Origin: Lepidodermella squamata
Taxonomy: Eukaryota; Gastrotricha
Length of the DNA stretch: 64,000 nt
Direction of reading: 5' to 3'
NCBI GenBank assembly: GCA_047495785.1
Contig: JBLDXI010000010.1
Coordinates: forward strand, 1,674,001-1,738,000
Part shown: positions 32,591-44,024 of the stretch, in pieces
How positions within the stretch are numbered: position 1 is the stretch's first letter
Layout of the letters: every line of letters starts with the position of its first letter
Program-made: the position numbers and the translations under genes
The notes under the pieces: model-generated
The model's input: only the letters and a program-made list of their open reading frames with translations
Database searches by the model: none
Told to the model about the DNA's origin: nothing

Positions 32591-35231
32591 ATGATGGATT
32601 CCAAACACGAGAACATCGAGTTCTACAGCCTACATGTTACCGAAGAGGATGCAGAACGGGTTTCGTTTCGAAGCGTCAACGTTGTGCGGTACTTGAGGAG
32701 TTTCTTTCGAGAAACCACCTTGCAAGGCATCCCTCATCTCATTCGACAAAGAGGTTTGCCTTTGTTCATTCACGAATTACCATTCATTTTCTCTTAAAAT
32801 CAGGTCTCATCAAGAAGGCCTTTTGGATCATAAGTATCGCTCTATGCGTTTATGGTAAGCTTTAAATGCAGAAATTTGAAATGCGATTGGTTTACTCTTA
32901 ACAGGTCTCTATGCTGAGATGAACATATTCGTATCATCTCTCCTCGATTGGACCCCGGCTACTGCAGTCCGAATCACGCAGCCAAGATCGATATATTTTC
33001 CAGCGGTGACAATTTGGTGAGTTTCCACACAATAAATACCGCTTTCAAAATCAATCTTTCTACAGCAATTCGAATGCGGTGAACTCAGCTTGGTACTCTG
33101 CAAATTCAAATGCTTCAATCGCCAAGGCGAAAGCAATCGCCGCTGCTAGAATTGCAGCTATGACTACGGCTAAGCCTACAACAACGACGACAACAACTAC
33201 TCAAGCTACGAAATCTTCGGCTGCGGCATCACAAGGAGGGAGTGCGGACGCGGTCGGCAATGCCACTTGCCCTCTGATGTTGAACAGCTATACTGTCATG
33301 TCAGTTGCATATCAGTTCGATGATACTGAACGTTCCAAAGCAGGTAAGAAATGAGTCTGAAGTTGCTCTTCGACCTTTTAAACCTCATCTCAAAGGACAC
33401 CAACTTTGCGACATCGCCCTGGACTGCGCTTTCAATGGGAAAATGTGCACTGTTGGAAGGTAATTGTTGATGATGCTGAATCTCAGAACTCTCAATTTTG
33501 TATTCCATTCTAGTGCCTTTGGTCCACCGTTTTGGAACCCGCTGCACGGAAACTGTTGGACCTTCAACCCAGGCTATTCTCAAACAGCGGAAGACAGCTC
33601 GAAGCAAGATCTCTGGGATGCCAAAGTCGGTCCGAATGGCAAAGGGGTTCTCAAATCAACCCATGTTGGGAAAGGCTACGGTCTCCGCTTGACTCTTAAC
33701 AGTGATATTGATAATTTCGTCGAGGTTACCGGAACTTTTGGCTGGAAAATTTTAAGTAAGATTACTTATTTTTTCATAGATTCCTCATTTTTCTTGTATC
33801 CATAGTTCACAATCAGACTACAATGCCTTTTCCTGAGGCTGAAGGCGTCTTCGCAGCGCCGGGTTACTCAACAAATATTCAGATCACGCAAAGTTACATC
33901 AAACGTCTTGGCAAAGTCGACAATCGTAAGTCACAGCTATCCCTCTAAATCGTATTCCTAAATTGCTTGCCCCTAGTTTTCTACTCTGGACAATACAGTG
34001 ACTGTGTTGATGAAACAAAATGGTACCCAGATGACCCCCGAAATGCCTACACTAACAATCGCGAAATTCTGTACACCAAAGAGGCTTGTCTGAGGACGTG
34101 CTATCAAAGAAATGGTATGACTTGAATTACCCGAAAGAAATACGAAGAATCACTTACATTTCAGTAATGCTAACCTGTGGTTGCTATGACTTTAGCGTAG
34201 CCTATAAAGGCTCAGCTTTTAAGGACATTCCTGGTTACAGCACTATGGGACTTTGCTCGTTTTTCGATACTCCTCTCTGTAAGTTATCGCCGCTGAGAAA
34301 TCTCAAAATACTACTATTTTTCGATCAGGGAAATGCAAACACGCTGTTTTTACCGATTTCATTGACGAAAAGCTGTCTTGCGATTGCCCAGATGCTTGCT
34401 TGTAAGTCGCCCCGACAATTGAGTCAACATTCTGTTGAAACTCGGGATTGTTTAGGACTTACTCGTTTGACGTATCAGTTTCAGCCGAAAAGTGGCCCGT
34501 CCCTAGACAGGAGAACACTGTCAATGTCTGCCACAGTCTCCACGACATCATGGACGCTCTGGTTTACCAAAACGGCTCTTGCAAAACCGACTCACTTATC
34601 CGAACTGCGTATCTCGCTGGGAAAACTGTTGGCGAGATTGAAGATATAGTTAAGAAGTGCATAAATACAAATGAGACGAGCCCTGACTATTGGGTCAATA
34701 CAGCCAGTACGGTTCTAGGCAAAAGATTCGGCGAAGTTTACATCTATTACAAAACATTCGACTACCAATCCGTTATCGAATCAGAGACCTACGCGTTTGC
34801 TGACGTTATTGCTTATATTGGTGGCATCATAGGTATGACAATCCTTACATTAAAGGAACAATTTAAGAGTTATGATATACAGGCCTATTCTTTGGGTTCA
34901 CCTTTCTCACCCTTTGCGAATATATCCTTCTGTTGGTTGACCTTGTTGGGATCGGCTGTGTCAAGCTTTATCATCGCATCAAGGGCAACAATACTATTGG
35001 AAGTGCCTCAAGCAAGGCTTCTTTTATTGATTCGCGAAGAGTTAGCCTCAGGTAATTTTCGGAATTAAGCTATTCAATTATTAATATGTTTTACTTTTTT
35101 CAAGGCAATCCTTCGCCATTTACAGCAGTGGTAAACAGCCGTCATACCCGTCTATTAAAAGCCCCCCGCTAGCGGCTCAGCCTCCCTACTCACAAAATCC
35201 CAGCGGGCCGAATCTGCAATATCGATTCTAA
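32591..35231 (+). CDS. DEG/ENaC-family sodium channel subunit B
   Basis: Thirteen exons: 32591-32753, 32804-32854, 32905-33016, 33066-33343, 33396-33459, 33514-33755, 33806-33925, 33977-34114, 34165-34278, 34329-34401, 34456-34832, 34883-35051, 35105-35231; 675 residues. Same domain order as subunit A and similar throughout, including QG for HG (TTLQGIPHL), GFT for GxS, the post-TM1 FPAVTICNSNAV motif, a Thr-rich insert (TTTTTTTQATKS) and the Pro-rich tail. Two introns here, at 32754-32803 and 34279-34328, are absent from A. An AATAAA follows near 35379. The two may assemble as heteromers, which is inference. Confidence 0.93.
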
Positions 35232-35411
35232 ATTTGCAGTGAATCGCCGTTCTATAAACCATTTATCTCAACGTGTCGATGTTCACCTAATTCCAACAAA
35301 GGATTTTAGATTAATGACTTTAAAATTTGCTGTGAACTGTTTCTATCAGAACTATGAAGTCTTAGCTAGAATCGTTGAATAAAAACTTATGTTTCGTCCA
35401 TGACTTTTATT

Positions 35412-36000
35412 TAGAAGAAATCTTCGGCTCCATTTCTCAGCGAATGTTCAGGTTGATCAGAGGCCATGGACTTTACGGTAACCTCTTTCTTCGATGCGCT
35501 GTTTGCAGTTTTAATCTTCCTTACCGATACTGAGGGAATTTTGGATATTTCTGTAGCTGCCTCTCCTAGACTCTTTTAAACTAGCAAAAGAACCCGCTGT
35601 AGGGGCTCCTATATATGATTTAGGCAGTGTGGTAGCCTCGGTAGTGGATTTTGATTCAGGTTTCAGGTTTCTTAGTTTCTGATGTGGTTTCTGTTGTTTC
35701 AGCCTGTTCATTGTGGTACTTAGGACGGGAGTAGATGTTTTTCTCTAATCTATAATCAGAGAGAATTGAGTCCAAGTTCATGCTATTCGCGTTACCTAGT
35801 CTCTTTGTTGTACTGCTGGTCCCTTATACTGCCATTGTAGTTTGCTTACCATTAACCTTTGTCCCGGTTTTATCAATGAGTTATGCGCCAACGTGTTATC
35901 AGCATTCGCGTCCGTTGGGCTTAAATTAGGACGTTTGGTATTTTTGCAAGGCTCTATCGTAGTCTCAGAACTTCTCGGCTTTCAAGTTATTAGTTTTTCA
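35412..36000 (-). pseudogene. Possible damaged Ser/Thr-rich gene
   Basis: Minus-strand frames with Thr/Ser-rich linker composition (AETTETTSETKKPET; ESKSTTEATTLPKSY) and a C-terminal piece ending at a stop at 35412. The two linker pieces are in different frames, separated by a directly repeated 7-mer (gaaacct twice, around 35655-35675), so a slip duplication may have broken the frame. Upstream exons uncertain. Resembles the linkers of the Kunitz/six-Cys genes in style only. Confidence 0.3.
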
Positions 36001-36502
36001 TCGGAGGATTCCGCCGTTGTCCGCTGATCAATTCGAAACAATTACTGATGCCCAAGAGATCAAGCTCAACACCAAGCGGGCTCAAAAAATGTCTACCGAA
36101 CTCGTCGGAGGAAAATCGCTCCCGATTCATCTTCATGAGAATACATCAGTCATCGAATTATTCGAAAATCAAGATCTAGACCTTATGATTGTTAGCCCTT
36201 ATTATTAGTATTTTATTCACTGCATAATGCATATTTTAACCTTTTGCTAAGGATTATTATTTGAATGATATGGTTCTAGTTCTTTGGAGATTCGTCCTAC
36301 TTATATATAGCAACCGTAAATAGGCTGAATGAGCGGGCGAAATCGGAAGCCCGGCCACTCTACTCATATCGACTAGCAATCAATTAGACACACAGCCAGC
36401 ATAAAAAATGGTAATGTGAGGTTGCGATGCCGTACCTGCTGTGCCTTGGTGATATTCTAGCATTCTAGCTATGTCCACACGGCAATTTAGCTGGTTATAG
36501 GT
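36001..36502. other. Short plus-strand ORF and LGIC3 upstream region
   Basis: A plus-strand reading to 36208 (SADQFETITDAQEIKLNTK) looks protein-like but has no start, partner exons or family match; it may be an orphan exon. Nothing else seen. Confidence 0.25.
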
Positions 36503-37775
36503 ATGCAGGAACTAGTTTCGCTTTTTCTCATGAGTTTCTGGGCAGCCGGAGACACGGCAGCCGAAGATTTGCCAAACGAGATACCTTTAGAAAAAGCTTT
36601 CGATTTGTTTTGCCCGGAAGCAGCTTCCACGTCCATGCCGTCAACTTGGTTCATAAAAAGACGCCAGCCTTTGGTTGTGGACGTTGAATTTTCCCTTTTC
36701 CGATTCATGGGAATTGATGACCTCTCTCAAAGGTGAGAAATTAACCGGGTATATTTCGCTTTGAGTAAATTATTTTTAAAAGTCTATCTTTGATGGCGCT
36801 GTTTGCCTTTTCATGGCACCCTACGTGTCCAAGACCGACATGTATTGATTTGTATCGAAATGAAACACTGTGCAAAGAGTTCGATTCCCATCCGAACCGA
36901 GAGAATACCTATATTCAAAGACTCGCTGGATCGGCATGGTTGCCCCAATTCAGCCATATTAATGCTCTGAGTAATCCTCGAACTCTGCTGACGTAATCTT
37001 GACACTACCTACATTTAATATTCGATCAAAGTATTTTCACAGGAACAAGCAGCTAAAGGTCTACATCTACCCATTTTGGGACAACAGTTTTGTAGCCTTC
37101 GACTTTGTCCGCTTGGACTCGGTTTGCGATCAATTTTCATTCGCAAAATTCCCATTCGATTCGCTTGAATGCTCGCTCATTTTCGACAGCGATGACAATT
37201 CCGCAATGATTGCTTTCAATATTACGGTTTTCGGTATAGACGAAGGCGCAACTGACAGTTTCATCAGCGACACCGATATTTGGACCTTCGAATGTTGCGG
37301 AACAGCTCGAATCGCCAATTCAAATCAAACATCAGAGAACAACGTTCCCCGGCTGATATTTCCGGTCAAGTTCAAACGTAGGGCAGACTATTTTATAGTA
37401 AACATTTTTCTGCCAGTAATCTCGCTGTATGTACTTCAAATTTCAACACTGATCATGACGCCCGATGTCCCGGATCGAGCAAATATTGGCGTCACTCTGG
37501 TTCTAGCTTTCTCAGTTATTCTGTCACTTGTCTACAGTAACATTCCCAGAACATCAGAAACAGTATACCTCGTGAAAATTGTCACGTTCAAATTTACTAT
37601 GGGACTTATTTTGAGTTTTTACGAGTTGCTAACTTTCGCTGTGTCAGCCCATCGGTTCGAAACAGGAAAGTTGTCCATGAAAGTGCTACGCATCGCTGAT
37701 TTCAGCTTTTCAGTTGGCGTAATTCTGATCAGTGTCATTGTTGATGGGTATTATTTCGGTAAAATGATGGAATGA
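36503..37775 (+). CDS. Cys-loop ligand-gated channel subunit (LGIC3)
   Basis: Three exons: 36503-36732, 36783-36992 and 37043-37775; 390 residues. Signal peptide (LVSLFLMSFWAAGDTAA), ligand-binding domain with FRFMGIDDLSQ at the first exon border, Cys loop CDQFSFAKFPFDSLEC (14 intervening residues), M1 (IFLPVISLYVLQISTLIM), M2 preceded by PDR and read as IGVTLVLAFSVILSLVY (cation-type), a short M3-M4 loop, M4. A CC pair occurs in FECCGTA, earlier than the usual loop-C position. AATAAA follows near 37869. First member of the block that was duplicated downstream. Confidence 0.9.
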
Positions 37776-38789
37776 AATGTTTGTAAATTTATAATGCTTC
37801 TAAACATTCTACAACTGTAAATGTTCTAACTGAAAAATCGCAACCTATTTTTATATGAGCCTTTTACGAATAAAACAATTTTCGAATAAAATAATTTGTT
37901 TGGGACTGCTCAACAAACGGAAGCTTTCGTCATGAGGGCCTTCCTATTCTTCATGATACATAGTCTTCTGAAGCCCTGTTATTGTAACTTTACTTTGCAG
38001 ATAGCCCGTAGAAAAATGTTTATCCGGGTTGATCCGAACTGAGAAAAGTCATAGTAAGCGGGGAAAAGAAACTAATGCGTGGAAGAGGTCCCATGAATTT
38101 TATTGTATATTAAACGAAACAATAATATAATTTTGCTACTGACAACCATGCAGACAACCATACAGACAACCATAAAATTCCGGTTCGCAATTGAACTCTT
38201 GTGGCGAAAGACGATAGACTTCGATTTTCCTCTATGCTTCACTTCTACGGAACATTTCTTCATCTTTTCCGGGGATCACTTCGACAAACATCATTTTTGC
38301 TAGACATTTATTCTCATTGCCATTTGTCAACTGGAGCTTCATGATCGGAAAAATGTCAACTTCGATTGTTGACCGTGGCCGCCAACCTGCGGGAATGCCG
38401 TTATAGTGCCGCTTTTTCGAACTTCCGCATAAAATTCAGTTATGACGGTGTGCAATAAATTTTACCGAGCAAGCATCAATTTTCCTAATGCTCACTTAGT
38501 ATTGATCGCAGGTATTAATGGCTAGGATGTCATTGGTCTGGAGATCCAAAGTTCCGATTATGGGAGCTTTATTCTAGTATGTATGGGATTTGGGGATTTA
38601 GGAGGTGACGTAGGGGATTATCACAGTGTATGGGATTTGTTTGCCACACTCCAAACCTCTTTCCTATGAACCAACTTTAATCTGCGATAAAAAAGATTGA
38701 AACCGTCCGCAGTCGTGGGGCAATTGCAATCTTAGCAGCTAATGACCTGTATATTATTGCTCAGATCTATTGTGAATCTTTGCTTTAAG
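37776..38789. other. Spacer, part of a duplicated block
   Basis: No gene. Parts resemble the spacer 42880-44000 (for example cttcatgatcg-a-aatgtcaacttc at 38337 and 43287), showing that LGIC3 3' end, spacer and LGIC4 were copied together. Confidence 0.6.
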
Positions 38790-40075
38790 ATGAGCTTTTT
38801 ACTTCCTTGGCTTATTGTTGCGCTAATTTCGGGGGCGCAGCTCTCTGCAGCTAGCAACTTGACAGACCCACTGTCTCTGGAAGAGGCCTATTCCGCATAC
38901 TGCCCTGAAGCTTCAACGCTCACCCTACCAAACTACTGGCTGCTAAAAAGGCATCAGACAATCAATGTCACCGTTTTCATCACGTTATTTCGCTTCATGG
39001 GCATTAACGATCTTACTCAGAGGTATGCATTTCAAACTGGATATAACAGCAATAACAGAGAAAATACATCTCTAGCTTGTCCCTTTTGGCATCAGTTAAT
39101 TTTATTTGGTACCCAACGTGCGAACCACCGACATGTTACGATATATTCAAAAACGAAACGCTATGCCAGATTCTGAACAAAAGCCCAAACGAAATGCTGA
39201 CACCACTGAAAATTGAACGATCTATTAGAGATGTATGGGTTCCACAAGTTGTAAACATGAACGCCATGGAGAACATGCGGCCAATCCTCAGGTAATTTGG
39301 TCTAATTCAATATTTCGGTTGGATTTTTGAATATTCGAACAGAGATCCTCTTCAGAAAATCTTTATTTGGCCCTTTATGGACAATGAGCACCTTGCTTTC
39401 GACATAGTTCGCTTCGATTTGGTTTGCGGCAATTTTTCTTTCACAAGGTTCCCGTTTGATTCCCTAGAATGCGCCATTGAGCTGCAAAGCGACGACCTGG
39501 CGCAATACGTATCATTTAACATAACGTCATTCGTCGTTGACGAGGCTGCAAAGCAAGATTTCATAAGCGACACCGAAATTTGGTCATTTGAGGGCTGCGG
39601 CACAGCAGTTATGGATGTCTCAAATCAAAGTGGCGATGTTCAAATACCGAGACTCATTTTCCCGGTGAAATTCAGGCGACGAGCCGAGTTTTTCGGGGCT
39701 AATATATTTCTACCTGTCATCTCGCTGTATGTTCTACAGGTTTCAACTCTGATAATGACGCCAGATGTTCCAGATCGAGCCGGTATAGGCGTGACTCTTG
39801 TCCTCGCGTTTTCCGTAGTTCTCTCTATGGTATTCGAAAATATCCCGCGTACATCGGAGACAGTCTACATTTTAAATGTTGTCATTTTCAAGTTCACCAT
39901 GGGCCTGGTCATCAGCTTCTATGAACTTGTCACTTGTGCTATTGCTGCATGGCTGGCTGAAAGGGGAAAAGCATTCGCCAAGTTGAGATGGGCTGATCTG
40001 TTCTTTGCTTGCTGCGTAATTTTGGTCAGTGTCATCGTTGACGGGTACTACTTAGCAAGAATGATGGGCAGATGA
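38790..40075 (+). CDS. Cys-loop ligand-gated channel subunit (LGIC4)
   Basis: Three exons: 38790-39022, 39076-39291 and 39343-40075; 393 residues. The ATG at 38790 is chosen because it gives a clean signal peptide (MSFLLPWLIVALISGAQ) and matches LGIC5; an upstream in-frame ATG exists at 38742. Cys loop CGNFSFTRFPFDSLEC (14 residues). M2 region PDRAGIGVTLVLAFSVVLSM. The M1-M4 half is nearly identical to LGIC5 while the ligand-binding half differs at many sites. Same intron positions and exon lengths as LGIC5. Confidence 0.92.
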
Positions 40076-40541
40076 TAGTTTCATTTCATAATTATCTTAG
40101 TTTTTTTAAATTGTTTACCTATTTCTGACGTAATATTTGAAGTAAAAGAATATACCGTGTTTTACGAATTATAAGACCTTGCTCTGCATTGTTTTCAAAC
40201 GACGTTCAAGTCCTGCCCTGTATTTAGTGTCTGCCCTTTAATTTTTCGAGCCTAATCAGTCATCTGAAGAGTACCTAGATCAACAGTCAAAACCGCCGAA
40301 TAACCACCTCAGCTACTGCCTTCCACCTTTGACTACACGTGTAAAGTGTTTGCTCAAGTGGATTAAGGTGGATGAAGGACGATTAGTGCCCTTACCGAAG
40401 AAAAATTACAACCTACCAAACTCCAACCACTTACCCAACAGGCGCTCATGTAAGCCACTTCATACAAGGCTACCTATTAATAAGGTTCTGCCTTTCTTAT
40501 TTCAAATGACCTTTACTTTCTGCCCTTTATTCTGGTTCTGC
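40076..40541. other. Intergenic, nothing recognised
   Basis: Short spurious ORFs only, between LGIC4 and a hAT-type element. Confidence 0.4.
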
Positions 40542-41643
40542 CAGGGTGCGAAGTAACATTTAAAAGATTTTCTATTAAAGCTCGATCGAAGTCGCCTGGG
40601 GTGTCGCCTCGGTCTGGCGGGAGAAAATTTCAAAATTTAATCGGAGTTGTGAAATCCATTACAGATGCCCATTACAGATTAACCAAAGTAATTAGAGAAC
40701 ACCCATTGTGAGGACGATGGATGCCGAGTTTTTAAGCAATTTCCGGCTATTCCTGACACTAACATCGCCAAAAATATCGTCAGCTAAAGCTCGCTGCACT
40801 CGCCTTCGGGTTTAAGGTTGTATAGGGAGGGGATTATGCAACGGTGGCTAATTAAAGGTTCGACTATCGACACTACTAGCAGTTGTATAGAAACCATTTT
40901 TTTGAACAATGCTCCGCATCATCTCATTTATATAAGATGCACTTTTAATTGCAGCACTTTTGCTCAATTCTGTCAGTTCAAGCATTGCTTATTAGCGTCT
41001 TGAATTTATTGTTACCGAAATGGAATTTGTCGGAGGCGTCTTACTCAATACGTCTTTCTCAATATTTGGATTTCGAGCTTGTAAGATAGCAGATAATTTT
41101 TCAGGGCCGAAGGCCGATAAAAGCAAATAATAAAATGGCAAATGGACCGGAAAAAGGTCAGATTTTATCTGCGGCCGGAGCCGTTGCTTGCCAGCCGCCA
41201 AAATGGCCGGCGGTAAAAAAGTTTGTTTTAGAAATCCAGCATTGCTAATGGATCTGGCGCAATCCATGACTAAGAACATTGCTGCGTCTAGCCAGCTTTT
41301 CAAAGATGTTTCCAAAAACGGCAATTTGACATTTTTCTTAGTTTCGAGAATTTGAGACGTGGCGTAAGTAAAGAGCCCTTATTTGAACCAAATAACAATG
41401 TGACAATGGGAAGAAAACGGAGCGAACTTAAAAAAAAAGTAATGACTGTAAATAGTCAATCTTAGGAGGGTTTGGAACACTTTTTTTTACCGAAAAATCG
41501 AAAAATATCTCGCTTCGCTCGTTGCAAGGGTTAAAACCATAGCTGATTTTCCCCCATGCCAAGCAAATGTTACATTGCCATGCAATTTTTGTGTTGCTCA
41601 ACATTAGGAATACACCAGCTCGAAAATCCTACTTCGCACACTG
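40542..41643. mobile_element. Longer hAT-type element (~1.1 kb) with the same TIRs
   Basis: Begins CAGGGTGCGAAGTA and ends TACTTCGCACACTG, the same termini as the 165-bp MITEs at 7.0 and 43.7 kb. Flanks share only a partial duplication (ttctgc). The inside is non-coding AT-rich sequence. A second inverted pair (acatttaaaagattttctat at 40556 and its inverse near 42215) extends beyond the right end, so another element may be nested or composite. Confidence 0.6.
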
Positions 41644-42356
41644 TTCTGCCCTATGGCCTGTCTAATAATTCGTAAACGCGGTACTCATTTTGAAGCTTCG
41701 TTACGATCGTTATTCTTCATAACTCGGTAAGCCCTGTGGTTACATCGTTTCGCGCTGTTGTTGTTGTTGCAGCATAAGGGACAAGTTTTTGACGCGGGAT
41801 GAACCAGCAAGATAGCATGCACCATCCGTGGGGCGTTGTTTTGCAAACTTATCGGATAGTTGACAGTAATGGACACCCCAGCACCCCCGTACTGGGCACC
41901 CTGAGTAACAGGGTACATTCTTTACTTCGAAATAAGCAAAATCTACTGACTTACATCAACATGTTTGTGGATGCGATAAGAAAAATATGCAAGGAAGTGA
42001 TTACCGTTGATGGAAATGATGGGAAACGCATTTCTTTGAAGTCAGTCCACGGGTACCAGCGACTGAAAACTGAAATGGCATGACCTTATTTCAACCGTCT
42101 TGTTAAACACTGTTAACACTTGTTAACGGGATGGGGACGGACTAGACAACAAAATGAGAATAATTTATCCCACTATTTCGCTAATTTTCAGAGGGCTTCG
42201 ATCGAGCTTTAATAGAAAATCTTTTAAATGTTCTCGCTTCGCTCGCATTTCAGTTGAAATGACTCGTGTTGCATCGAAAACGAACAACGGCGTTAAGTAA
42301 ACTTTGTTGCATTTCGAATCGGTTGGGCTGAAATAGCTGCATCGATCTAGAAGACT
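41644..42356. other. Non-coding with repeat fragments
   Basis: Holds a fragment of the hAT MITE end (caccccagcacccccgtactg at 41877-41910) and tcgcttcgctcg words at 41512 and 42235. No gene seen. Confidence 0.5.
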
Positions 42357-42872
42357 CTTGTCTACAGCAGTATTCCTAGAGCAACAGAAACAGTATAACT
42401 TGTGAAAATTGTCACGTCACATCACAAATATACCGTGGGACTTATACTGAGTTTTTACGAGCTGCTAACTTTAGCTGTGTGCCATTTCGGCTGAGAAAAG
42501 TTGTCGATGAATACTGCGCATCGCTGATTTTAGCTTTTCAGTAATTCTGATCAGTGTCACGGTCCACAGACATTTAGTCCTTGACAAGTCAGCCACGACA
42601 ACTCAACCAGCGACAACTCAGCCTTTTAGCTACAAAGTTCGGCCCGCATGCTCGCTCCGCTCATGTGGTAATAGGGCTAAGTATTTTCATATTTGAATGC
42701 AGGCTGAGTTCTCGCGATATTGTTATAAATAATAAAAGGCTGAGTAGTCGCGGGCTGAGATGTCGCTAATTGAAATAATATTGATAAAGGCTGAGTTGTC
42801 GTTTTCTGAATTTTCGAGACTCAGTTGACGGAATACGCATTGTTGATGGCTATTATTTCTGTAAAATACTAG
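42357..42872 (+). pseudogene. Cys-loop channel pseudogene (LGIC3 copy, 3' part)
   Basis: 42357-42560 matches the M2-M4 region of LGIC3 (37531-37735: acagtat-ac-tcgtgaaaattgtcac, ttgagtttttacgag) with small deletions and stops. It is interrupted at about 42560-42837 by a hairpin repeat and resumes with the last codons (tgttgatggctattatttc) at 42841. No ligand-binding part remains. It marks the second copy of the LGIC3-LGIC4 block. Confidence 0.8.
42560..42837. repeat. Hairpin repeat built of GGCTGAGTTGTCG words, inserted in the pseudogene
   Basis: The left arm carries cgacaactcagcc-type words, the right arm the inverse (ggctgagttctcgc, ggctgagtagtcgc, ggctgagttgtcg). Its borders can be placed because the interrupted channel sequence is known from LGIC3, making it the best-defined insertion of this hairpin class. 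Confidence 0.75.
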
Positions 42873-43669
42873 ATAAATTTAACGCTTCGTTCTTTTTAAA
42901 TTTCGGGTTTTTTATTGAGCTTTTGACAATTAAAACGATTTTCGAATAAGATTTTTTTGTTGAAGCTCGACCGCTTAACAAAATGGAAATTACGCTCAAA
43001 ATTCCGGTCCATGAAAAGGTCTGATGAATTATCTGATGAATTAAAGATGAATTTACGAACGATTTGGATTTGGATACAAAACAGCCAAGTAAGAAAATTT
43101 GGCTTGCGATTATACATTTGTAATTTCCATCCGTTTTCACACAGAATGAGATTCTGTATTTCTCTCGTTGAAAATGCTGAGCGTTGCGCCGTTTGTTTCA
43201 CGGGTGGTTTCATTTCTATGAAATATCGGGGATTGCATCAACAAAATTGAATTTTGCTGAAACTAAATTTTCTTTGCCATTCACCTTCATGATCGATGGA
43301 ATGTCAACTTCCATTGTTTACGCTGGCGCGAGACATATTTCCCTGCGGAAACACCGCTATCAAAGCTTTTCGAACATCATCGTTATTTACTTAGGTCTGT
43401 GTGCTACCGAGAAATCATTTAATTTCCTATTACTCGCCTGGTATTTACCCTTGGCGTCAAACGCTAGCATGTACTATGCTTGAAGATGCCATGTTCGGAT
43501 CGTGGGAGCTTCAGTATATAGGAATTTAATATCTTCACACGCGCCATTTTCCTATGATCTTTCAATTAATACCGACTGACAGTGCGCGAAGTGCGAGGGG
43601 AATGGCAAGGGGAATGGAGGGTATCGTACCCCCCAGTTCGCAAGGCTAAGGTGAAAAAATCCGGATAAA

Positions 43670-43852
43670 ACCACAGGCAGTGTGCGAAGTAGGATCCGGA
43701 AGCTGAGGTGTTTTCTACTTGTTTTCTGGGACCCAGCCGAAGAAACCGAAGGGTCCCCCCTGTGGTTTTTTTCAGCCTTTCTCTGGTTTGGGTCTCGGAG
43801 CTGGGGTGTCGCGACACCCCAGCACCCCGGTACTTCGCACCCTGACCACAGG
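43670..43852. mobile_element. hAT-type MITE, 167 bp, with perfect 8-bp TSD
   Basis: Element 43678-43844 with ends CAGTGTGCGAAGTA / TACTTCGCACCCTG, flanked by ACCACAGG on both sides. Inverse orientation to the 7.0-kb copy; carries the inner palindrome GGGGTGTCGCGACACCCC. Inserted in the duplicated spacer upstream of LGIC5. Confidence 0.85.
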
Positions 43853-44024
43853 GGGGGACCCTTTGGTCATGAAATTTTGTCCCGAAAATACTCCCTAGTT
43901 CGAGGATCCTACTTCGCTCACTGCCGCGACTGAAAACCTTCCTGTCGTGAGCAAATTGCAATCTTAGACAACTTCTGATCTATATGTTATAAAGCTCAGA
44001 TAAATTGTGAATTTTCGCTTTGAG

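Noticed and set aside
37297-37310. Vicinal CC of LGIC3 as the acetylcholine-binding loop C
   Set aside because: It lies only three residues after the conserved Trp, earlier than loop C, and paralogues have a single Cys there.
42357-42560. A fourth intact channel in the 36-45 kb cluster
   Set aside because: Small deletions, stops and an insertion interrupt it and no ligand-binding exons precede it.
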